From Alectoria sarmentosa (lineage: Eukaryota; Ascomycota; Lecanoromycetes; Lecanorales; Parmeliaceae), in assembly GCA_009733775.1 (NCBI GenBank), contig WOGZ01000385.1, positions 1-28,971 on the forward strand: a stretch of DNA of 28,971 nucleotides, in the 5' to 3' direction. A program made the position numbers and the translations under genes. Positions 11,023-19,187 of this stretch are shown here, piece by piece; position 1 is the first letter of the stretch; each line of letters opens with the position of its first letter. A model generated the notes under the pieces. The model ran no database searches, had not been told where the DNA came from, and was given only the letters and a program-made list of their open reading frames with translations.

Positions 11023-11786
11023 TCATGCCTTATTTGCACCTCCAGTGTAAATTTGCTCGGGATACAAGTCCTCCTTCAAATCGATACCTAATTCTTCCCG
11101 AAGCGGTTCGAGATCGCGCAAGTATTCGTCGTATTGGCCTTTGTTCTCCACCTTGGCCTTGATACCTGTATTTCAGAGGTGAGCATGTCTTCGAACAGGC
11201 AAAGACCGAAGTGAGCAATGCACCTTCGAAGACCCGTACGGCAGTGGGGAAATCGTTGACTCTTCTGGCTGCCCTAAGTGCTGCCGTAATGACGGAAGGA
11301 GAGGGGACGAGATCGTAGGCGAAAACGTTGTTCAGATTACGCTGTTGCAAGACGAAAAGGTCAGATTTCTAGGGTCCGGCTTTCCAGGGCGAGGGATATT
11401 TTTCATACCTGTAGTTCAAAGACATCTTGGACACCATCGAACTCTTTCTCATATCTGGGAGCATTTCCTGTCAGCCAATTGACTCATCGTAGTCGCCTCA
11501 GGCCTCGATGTTTAGGTTCGGCGCTCAGAGAGCTGGTACAGGTCGAGGACAGACGGGTTCCCAAATGCTCGTCATACCTAGCAGTGAACTCCTCAAAGCT
11601 CTCCTCGTGATGTCCTGAGTCATCGGCTGCCCTCCTGACAGTTGTACTGAAGTAAGTGCATGTCACAGTCGCGGATGAGCCCGCGTATACTCCCCTCGGG
11701 GAGATTCTCTTAGCTGGCTGCGATGACCGGAGCAGGTACGATGGTTGTGTGCGCGCGGCTAGTCGAAAGAGTGTCATGGAAGACAT
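11023..11786 (-). CDS. COX6: Cytochrome c oxidase subunit VI (mitochondrial, nuclear-encoded)
   Basis: This is the matrix-facing subunit of respiratory complex IV, called Cox6 in yeast and COX5A in mammals. Four exons on the minus strand (11786-11578, 11454-11409, 11341-11224, 11165-11023) with GT-AG introns of 123, 67 and 58 nt join in frame to 171 residues. Residues 1 to about 50 form a basic, hydroxylated presequence (MSSMTLFRLAARTQPSYLLR) for mitochondrial import. The mature part reads ESFEEFTARYEKEFDGVQDV, FELQRNLNNVFAYDLVPSPS, VITAALRAARRVNDFPTAVR and ends LYPEQIYTGGANKA, which is diagnostic. A second ATG three codons downstream (11777) could also serve as the start. It is divergent from the elongase gene across about 700 bases. 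Confidence 0.96.
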
Positions 11787-11978
11787 TGAGGGTGTGCGGT
11801 GAGGAAGCTGAGAGAGGATTTGAATTGGATCGGGTGAAAAGTCGAGGTACAGAGATACCTCTGGCCGGAGTTTGCTCCTCACTCTGGAGCTTCCTCAGAT
11901 CAGGAGTAATTCAGCAAGCATAGGGCTGAAGAAGAGACCACAACGTTTTTTTTTTGTGGATAGAAAATAAATTGTGTT

Positions 11979-12047
11979 CTTGACAAGGGCCAAATACTGT
12001 CGATGATCTTGGTCAATCGGACCTTGTCAAATGTCCCTCTTGTCAAG
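11979..12047. promoter_or_regulatory. Three CTTGWCAA(G) palindromic repeats
   Basis: CTTGACAAG lies at 11979-11987, CTTGTCAA(A) at 12023-12031 and CTTGTCAAG at 12039-12047. Two are perfect four-base inverted repeats around one central base. They sit in the COX6/elongase divergent promoter. Half-like copies (CTTGGTCAA at 12008, ACTTGTCG at 12061) add to the cluster. The arrangement suggests binding sites for a dimeric regulator, but I cannot name it. Confidence 0.4.
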
Positions 12048-12162
12048 GTAAACACTTCTGACTTGTCGTCGAAGGAGTTGATTCTTAATGAAAGATTGAA
12101 GAGCAGTCATTGAGCCTTTTGATTGGTCGAGGCATTTCCCTCACCCGAAATTTGAGCGCCAG

Positions 12163-12197
12163 CCAATGCCAATACCAATGTCAATGCCAATGCCAAT
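12163..12197 (+). promoter_or_regulatory. Cluster of five CCAAT boxes
   Basis: CCAAT occurs at 12163, 12169, 12175, 12187 and 12193, mostly six bases apart, within a degenerate CCAATG tandem repeat. A reversed copy (ATTGG) is at 12122-12126. CCAAT is the site of the HAP/NF-Y-type CCAAT-binding complex, which in fungi controls respiratory and iron-related genes. The cluster lies about 290 bases upstream of the elongase start and about 380 bases from the divergent COX6 start. The six-base spacing is too tight for several complexes to bind at once. Confidence 0.5.
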
Positions 12198-12213
12198 CAA
12201 TGCCGCCCCAGCA

Positions 12214-12266
12214 TCACGTCGCTCCTCTTCCAACCCGTCCTCTCCTTCTCCATCCTTTCTCCTCAA
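12214..12266 (+). promoter_or_regulatory. CT-rich core-promoter tract of the elongase gene
   Basis: A pyrimidine-rich run (for example CTCCTCTTCC and CCTCTCCTTCTCC) lies 220-270 bases upstream of the elongase ATG. Such tracts commonly precede transcription start sites in filamentous fungi. No clear TATA box is visible with it. The role here is inferred. Confidence 0.35.
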
Positions 12267-12485
12267 GCTCAGTGACCGTTCTGTGGCAGCCTTAGGTCGT
12301 CAATCCCCTTCTCATCATATTCGATTCTAGTCACTCCTTCATAACGTTATTTGTAGCAAGTTTCCAGGACAACAAGCCCCATTCTTCCACCTATCAATTA
12401 CTCGTACACGAACCCATTGATCCTTCGTCACCGAATATACCCTTCACAAAGGGTACTTGCTGTTTTGGCAGACTACACCGGCATC

Positions 12486-13653
12486 ATGTCATCCAACGGT
12501 CTCGGTTCCATTCCCCTTCCTACTCTTGACAGACCCTTCATTGTGGAACTATGGCCTCAATTCGACAAGCTCTACTCCCGCGTCATGGGACACCCCGTCA
12601 ACAGGTTTGTCTTCGTACCAGGCGCAACGCCTCTCTCAACTCTCACAGCCACGGCGACTATGCTCATAACGTACTACCTGACCGTCTTTGCGGGGAGAGA
12701 ATTCATGAAAAACCGGGAACCATTCAAGCTCAACGGCCTCTTCATGGTGCACAATCTAGCTTTGACCATGATCAGTGGCGTTCTTCTGGCGCTGTTCGCT
12801 GAGCAACTGGTGCCGACAGTCGTAAGAAATGGGGTCTTCTATGCCATTTGCGACCACAGGGGAGGATGGACAGGCCCTTTGGTGACTCTGTACTATGTGC
12901 ATACTCCCCTATCGCGGTCAGAAATGCTGGGACTGACAGCCTCTAGCTGAACTACCTTACTAAATTCGTGGAGCTGTTGGACACTGTCTTCATGGTCCTC
13001 AAGAAGAAGCCGCTCAGTATGTCAAGACGCTTTAGCTCCAGATTACTCAACTGATACGCCCAGCTTTTCTCCATACCTATCATCACGGTGCTACTGTTTT
13101 GCTCTGCTACACCCAATTAATTGGGCTGACCTCCGTCTCCTGGGTCCCCATCACCCTCAACCTTACCGTCCACGTGGTCATGTACTGGTACTACTTTCAA
13201 GCCGCGCGCGGCGTGCGCATTTGGTGGAAGAAATGGATTACCAGGCTCCAAATAGCCCAATTCGTCATCGACCTCGGCTTTGTCTACTTCGCCTCCTACA
13301 CTTACTTCACCTCAACCTACTTTCCTAACCTACCGACCGCTGGCAAATGCGCTGGTGAAGAGTTTGCTGCTTTTGCGGGCATGGGCATCATCTCCTCCTA
13401 CCTTCTCCTCTTCATCTCGTTCTATCTCGCTACATACAAGAAAGACAATGCAAAGGGCGGAAGGGGGCGGAAGAGGAGCAGAAGACTCAGTGAGACGGCA
13501 ACAAGAGCGGCGATCGACATGAGCAGGATGGAAGTGCCTGACGTGCAACGCATGGAAGATGCCGTGCATTTGGCAGGTCATGCCAATGGATCTGCGAAAG
13601 GGAAAGAAAACGGTGGAATCACGCCCAGGGTGACCCGGTCGAGAAAGGGGTAA
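12486..13653 (+). CDS. Very-long-chain fatty acid elongase (ELO family)
   Basis: This is an ER multi-pass condensing enzyme (3-ketoacyl-CoA synthase) that adds malonyl-CoA-derived two-carbon units to fatty acyl-CoA for sphingolipids. Exons are 12486-12896, 12947-13016 and 13064-13653, with GT-AG introns of 50 and 47 nt, giving 356 residues. Conserved parts are KLNGLFMVHNLALTMISG, the NYLTKFVELLDTVFMVLKKK block built from the small middle exon, and the histidine box FLHTYHHGA (His164, 167, 168) created at the second splice junction, followed by WVPITLNLTVHVVMYWYYF. The C-terminal tail of about 75 residues is basic and hydrophilic (GGRGRKRSRRLSE). The start chosen is the ATG before SSNGLGSIPLP; the upstream in-frame leader has no closer ATG. 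Which yeast Elo (Elo2 or Elo3) it matches best is open. Confidence 0.94.
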
Positions 13654-15656
13654 GAATGGCGGACATGAGAAGCTGGAGCGAGCGCTTTGCACTTGCGGTT
13701 CCAGGATGGCCATCGATTTCGCATGAACCGCAGGGTGTCACGACATTTGATACCATGTACGGGCTGGCGTGGATGCATTATACTCCTGTCGGATTTGTGG
13801 ACACAATTATTCTGGCGGACGCACTGGCGCACTTGGGATCGGATGCCCCAAGAGCGTTCTGGGGCTTCGCTGCGAGATCTCATGTCAAAAAAAAAATTGA
13901 AGGGGGTAGTAATCTGTGTAATATAATGGCAAATTTCCCAGGCTCGAGGTACGAGCATTGGGTGAACGAGAGCATTGGCACAGTTGCCGTTTATATTAAT
14001 TGTGAAGGCGTTCAGCATGAAGCCCGAGTTGACAAACGAGAATCACGACGCTGGAGGCCCAAAGTGCCAATTTCTCCGACACCTCACCTCAAACCCGGGA
14101 CATGGTGGAATAGCAGGGCTACTGGTGACCCAAGCCATGTTTCTTGACCATCTGGCTCCTTGAGACGATCGGAGGCCTAGCTCCATGATCTCTCGACCAC
14201 GCGGATCTGACAGCGCTCGCCTGGAGTTGTATCCTCAGCGGCGGCGTTCCACTGGCTCTCATTCTGATTGTGGGAATGATCATGAGTGTACTTTTGTCGG
14301 TTTGAGACTTTGAGCCACATAACCCAGCCCGATTTATGTAAAAGATGGAAGTTTTGTGTTCTAGTAAGAGGCTACAATACCTTTTGTTGTGGATGTTAAA
14401 GGAGCAAGATTTGCAGAGGCAATGAAACCACGTGTATATTTGCCAACACACAGACTCACCCCGACAACGCTGCATTCTGGTTGATGAGCACCCGAAGTTG
14501 ATTTCCTTGGCGTTGTCTAAAGTTTGGGATGGCAGGAAGAACAATCGGGAAGAGGAGGGTTTCTGTCATGGGGGCCCCTGAACGTTGCTGGAGTAAGTAG
14601 GTAGGCTTCGGACACTTTGCTTGCAATGGATCTGGGTCTATACAAGCGAAAGTACACGAAGCTGTGATCCAATCGTTATCCAGGCCGCTCAGTGAGTTAT
14701 GAATTATGATCAACTCGGTATGCAGAATTGCAATTCATGTCTTGCAGCGAGCGTCTCCCGGGCAGATGTGAGAATGAGCTCGGCGCTGTCGCCAAGCTCT
14801 TGTCGGCACCATCAAATGTGTGATTTCTGCCTGCACCGCATGAGGCATCTTTGTGCTTCAAAGGTAAAATCCTGCATAGGTGCAACAAACCCTGAGCCCT
14901 GAGCCCAAAGCGCTCTGATCTATTGCCTCGTATCTCTTCAGAGATCCTCATCAGGTCAAAGGACATGATTGATTGGGTCCGGCAGAATGGTTATACTCAT
15001 CGCTCGGTGCAACAGCATCGACCAATCGGTCTGGACCTAGTAATCCGATGTGCAAGTCATCCCGATTCCCGGCGTTCCTAAAGGATGAGCGTTGAGGCAA
15101 GCGGCTATGAGAAGGCGGTATCAGCCTATCAGGCGTAGTTCATCTGCAAGCGCAGGCATTGTTTAAAGGAAGGAGGTTTGGTTGAGGAAACCCTTCTTGC
15201 CCAAGTAGGCACTGACATGTGCGGGTGCAAGCAAGGCACATAAACTACGTTGTATGCAGCCGTATCGAACAAGGTTATAATATCAATGGATACCAGTGAT
15301 ACATACATCTGTCTGTGCGTCTTGATTAATTGGTATTGAGACAGCCGCTGCATGAATCATTGATGCTCCACATGAACGGCAGGAACGGCATCAACGGCTA
15401 AGCGGCATCAACGGCCGCCTATCGCATGGCAGTTGAAGGAGTTGAGGGAAAAGGGGAAAAGGGGGAAAAGAGGAAGCAGGTGGGTACCATTACCAAGGCT
15501 TGGTGGGGTCACTTCCATAAGGCTTCCAGAAGGCTTCCAGAAGAGTCGGAGGCGTCGAATAACCAAGGTCGGACTGATTACCCTGCTGGACAAGTCAAAA
15601 AGGGTGAGGTCTATTTGATTAGCTAATTAGAGCCTAAAAGCTTGGTTAAGTTGTTG

Positions 15657-15672
15657 TACCTAAGGTACCTTA
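15657..15672. repeat. TACCTAAGGTA motif with 12-bp palindrome
   Basis: TACCTAAGGTACCTTA contains the perfect palindrome TAAGGTACCTTA (15661-15672). Related copies are at 15757-15767 (TACCTAAGGTA) and 16902-16913 (TACCTTAGGTAC), with a partial one at 16342 (TACCTTAGG). All lie in noncoding DNA. Confidence 0.6.
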
Positions 15673-16555
15673 CTCCCCACTTGCCCCCTCCTTTTGTCTC
15701 CGTTAGATTGCAGACTAATGCACCCCAGTGGTGCCCAGGTGCCTTGGAACATTTGATACCTAAGGTACTAGTAAGTATAGCCGTTCGGAAGATTCTTCAT
15801 CAATAATCAAGTAATAATAATAATAATAATAATTTGAATGATAATGAATTCTACATTCGTAAATCATCTATGGCCTGTGCGGATAAGAGCATGAGGAGAA
15901 GCGCAAAGCCGCATGATATAGACCATAGATTCAGACTTCCATTTCATCTACCATGTCCAGAATCCAGGTAAGTAGGTACTCACTCGTACCCGTCAATGAT
16001 ACGCATGATTACACACGGCCGAGGCCCGATGGTGGCTTGGAGACTCGTCATTTCAATTTGGCCTCGATAAGTTGGTCCAAGTCCAGGAAAGGCAGATACT
16101 ATCTATGTACGATGGTGACGAGTAGCAGATGAACCAACTTACGCGGTGGGCAAGAGATCTGAAGAAGATGCAAGACAAGCACGCCATGCTTGAAACAGCA
16201 GGCCGGCCGGTATCACGTGGTCACATGTCAATCCTTCGGCTTGATCCTTGGCTGAGGGCAGCTAGGTGGCTAGGCACATTTCGTAATAATCTTGTATGTA
16301 CCTTACCTAGTTCCTAGCGATAGCCGTAAAGTAGATCTACTTACCTTAGGCAGTACAGTACAGTTAACAGTACGGAGTAGACACTTTTTCTTGTCCACAT
16401 CACGGTAGAGGGTCATTGCACAGCGAGCGGGTTGTTCCCCCTACTAATTTCCATCAGCAGCCAAAACCACGCCTGGTCGCTTAGTCACAAGATTTGATCA
16501 ATGTCTAAGATATGCTGGATTCCCGCCAAGCCACTGCTCGGGATACCTAATAGCA

Positions 16556-16570
16556 CTCCGTAGTACGGAG
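16556..16570. repeat. CTCCGTA-G-TACGGAG inverted repeat
   Basis: This is a perfect 7-bp inverted repeat with a one-base centre. A half copy, TACGGAGTA, lies at 16371-16379. Both are in the gene-poor stretch near the TACCTWAGGTA motifs. Confidence 0.65.
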
Positions 16571-17415
16571 CAGCACTTGCCCATGATGCCCTACTTATGC
16601 CATGTATTATTAAGGTAGTACATATTACTATTCGACAAAGTCTCTGATCACAAAATCGCGTCCATGGAACAACAAGCGATTACTTTTCTCCCTGCTGACG
16701 CTGACGAGGCGTGCATGGCTACGCTCTAGAATTATGAATAGGCGCAGCAATGGATGGTGGAGAGGAAGGACGTCACGAGGAATTGCGGTTTGGCTAAAGT
16801 AACATGATGCATCATGCAGCCTCCTTGAATGTCCTAGTCATACTCTAGCCAATGGATGGCTTGAAACCCACGCACCCATTTACCATTTACATACTTTTAC
16901 ATACCTTAGGTACTGACTTTGATTATCCTCATTCACAACCCATTGGTTTTGTATTTTGTTTTTATTTTGTTGTTCACCTTTGCCCTCACAAGCTTATTAT
17001 TATTCTGATACACTACTCATGGTGACTCCAATCTTCCGTCAATTTTCAAGCTTACTTTGTTCTTCTTATTATTATTCTGCCGATTGACAATCTTGCCGTG
17101 ATTTGAACGGTACCGGTACTCAAATATAAAATACACGCACATATCCCGCCTGAGCCTGAGCCTCCACGAGTCAGTCCATGATAAGCCCACCCATTTCTTC
17201 TGCGGCGCGGATGAATATTCATATGTAAGCATCACACCTATTCTTTCTCTATCCGCAGCTCCATTGCCATTGCTCCTCCACAATCCTCATGTTGGATACC
17301 ACCAACCAACACTGCCCTCTTCAAACCCTGCTGTGCGTCTGATTTTCCGTGACATTGCCTATTTTTCCTGCCCTCAATCCGCATCTCCTATTCATCATCA
17401 TCATCATCTTGACGC

Positions 17416-18495
17416 ATGCGCAAAGCCATAGCTTCCCGTCCTTGCAACCACCACCATCCAGTCTTAGCTGTTATGCCTGTCCTCCACCATCGACAGTCAG
17501 TATTAGGTCCACGACAGCTGGCCGGCGCAAGGCCAAGTATCGAAAGGAACGACCCCATAGGAGACCAGTTATGGGTCCTGGACGAGGCCTACGAGGGGAG
17601 TAAAATTCCGTCGACAACAATCGGCAGAGTGCCCTCGAAGAAGGATACCCAGAAGCGTCTCCGTATCAACACATATAGCAAGACGGACCTTCAAGATCGC
17701 TACATGTCGAGCGAGGAAGAACCCTCTCCCAGTCCTGATAGCGACATGGAGAGCAGTGAGGAGCTCAGGCATAAGATTCCAGAGAAAGTGGTCGAGGCGA
17801 CTACCGAGCCAGTCACCGCCGACGAATACGAAGCCGAGATTGCTATTGCTGTTCCAATTCTGGCAATGAGACCGAAGTTGGTGAACATCACCAACCTCGC
17901 CCCCATGCACAAACGCAAGCGAACAGAGAAGTCGGCGCATTTACGATCAGCTGTGAAGACCGCCGCTCTCCGCATGCCCACCATCACAGATGAAAATAAG
18001 CCCTTCGTCGCTCTCGAAGCCACAAAGGTTGCTACATCTGAGGAGCGCCTTTCGAAGCGCAAAGACAGCCTCCGCTCGCTAGCTCCCGAATCATGGCTTC
18101 CTGATGACAGCGTTCACATTGTGCAAGGAGAGGAGGACGAGGAAGATGAGCATTACTTCCCAGATCTTGAACTACGCAAGGCTCCCACGTACGATGACTA
18201 CGACCCATATTCGCTCTGTCCACCGCGCCTGTCCCCAAGGAATTCATACAACTCGACAAGCAAGAAGCCGGGTAGCGTTGCTCGGGCCAGAAACAATTCC
18301 AACCCACCCATTACCATGAACAGTGGTTGGAAAGGGCTCACTAGGTCGATGAGTCTGGCAAGGAAGCAGACTGATCATCGAGTGGAACATCAAGTCTCCA
18401 AGAAGCCGAAGATGATTGCCAGGGCGGCGAACGAGAGGGAAGAATCTCTGATACTTCCAGCATTTCCATTCGGGCATGGTAAAGTTGTGGATTGA
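17416..18495 (+). CDS. Disordered hypothetical protein with nuclear-type basic motifs
   Basis: This is a single frame of 359 residues with no domain I recognise. It is low-complexity and charged: a Ser/Glu/Asp-rich stretch at about residues 97-117 (SSEEEPSPSPDSDMESSEE), a basic cluster near 165 (HKRKRTEK) that resembles a nuclear localisation signal, SKRKDSLRSLAPESWLPDDS around 212-231, an acidic run near 237 (GEEDEEDEHYFPD), and another basic patch near the end (SKKPKM). The codon pattern is coding-like, and the opposite-strand frames look like shadows. The ATG at 17416 is the first in frame; a second at 17473 (MPVLHHRQS) may be the true start, because the first 19 residues look untidy. Likely an intrinsically disordered, perhaps nuclear protein; function unknown. 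Confidence 0.65.
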   Translation: MRKAIASRPCNHHHPVLAVMPVLHHRQSVLGPRQLAGARPSIERNDPIGDQLWVLDEAYEGSKIPSTTIGRVPSKKDTQKRLRINTYSKTDLQDRYMSSEEEPSPSPDSDMESSEELRHKIPEKVVEATTEPVTADEYEAEIAIAVPILAMRPKLVNITNLAPMHKRKRTEKSAHLRSAVKTAALRMPTITDENKPFVALEATKVATSEERLSKRKDSLRSLAPESWLPDDSVHIVQGEEDEEDEHYFPDLELRKAPTYDDYDPYSLCPPRLSPRNSYNSTSKKPGSVARARNNSNPPITMNSGWKGLTRSMSLARKQTDHRVEHQVSKKPKMIARAANEREESLILPAFPFGHGKVVD

Positions 18496-19187
18496 GGAGG
18501 TATAGCAGGACAGACACGGCGGCAGACGTACACGCGGGAGATGATGATGATATGATGGGCCCACTTGTTTGGTCACGGGAGGATATTCAAGGGTTTGCGT
18601 TCCAAATCATCAGCAACAGGTGCCTACCACGTTCGTTGTTTTCAAAGTTGAGTGCCTCTCATGGGCTTTGCCAGCAAATAACTGGACAGAAAATGAAAGT
18701 GACTTTGAACTTTCCTCACTGTCATGCATCAATATCATGCATGAGATCTTGGTATTAGCCACTAGAAGTGCACTAATCTAAATGCGGCTAGGTGCTCGTT
18801 CAAAATTTCCCACAGGGTCTACTTGAGTATTCTATCCATCAATTTCCCTCGTTCCAATTTTATGGCCTGTCAACGTTTACAACCTGAGAGAAATTTATTG
18901 TCAGACCGAGAAACCAAAACCTGCAGAAAATCTCGTACGTGCAGAAGAATTGTGGAAGACAATTCGTTGGACGGAACAAGGGGTTCACCTCCACCATATC
19001 CGCTTGTTCGTAAATTTATTGAGCCCGGATATGAGGGAGGCCAGCCTGGTCAAGTCGCTTCAAGCCTCGGCCGGCACTCCACCATCAGACGGGATCCGTG
19101 TTGTTTTCTTTCCATTCCCCAGTCTGCAATATCGTGTCTCTTGGGTATGTGAGTAAATCAGAATTCTGACCTGTTACCGTCGTTGCT
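18496..19187. other. Intergenic spacer upstream of asparaginase
   Basis: This covers the 3' end of the disordered-protein gene and the promoter of the asparaginase gene. Overlapping short frames (18492-18781, 18823-19156) show no motif. I looked for HGATAR sites of the nitrogen GATA factor AreA upstream of the asparaginase start and found no convincing copy. Confidence 0.5.

Larger units (their letters stand above)
13654..17415. other. Gene-poor 3.8-kb region with small palindromes and repeats
   Basis: No frame here has a recognisable domain or extends across plausible introns; the frames at 13656-14147, 14119-14544 and 14456-14713 mostly overlap one another on opposite strands. Composition is ordinary, not AT-mutated. 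The region holds many short motifs: a 13-bp direct repeat CGGCATCAACGGC (15386 and 15403), a tandem GGCTTCCAGAA pair (15521-15542), an AAT microsatellite (about 15811-15833), TACCTWAGGTA-type palindromes (15657, 15757, 16902), a CTCCGTA-G-TACGGAG inverted repeat (16556-16570), and two copies of CTTATTATTATTCTG (16993 and 17065). A long untranslated leader of the 17416 gene, a noncoding RNA, or decayed mobile DNA are all possible. Confidence 0.5.

Noticed and set aside
13656..14147. 163-codon plus-strand frame just after the elongase stop
   Set aside because: It begins two bases after the stop with no room for a promoter, shows no domain, and is overlapped by other frames; it is more likely the 3' untranslated region.
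14119..14544. 141-codon minus-strand frame in the gene desert
   Set aside because: Cysteine-rich, random-looking sequence with no motif and no plausible neighbouring exon.
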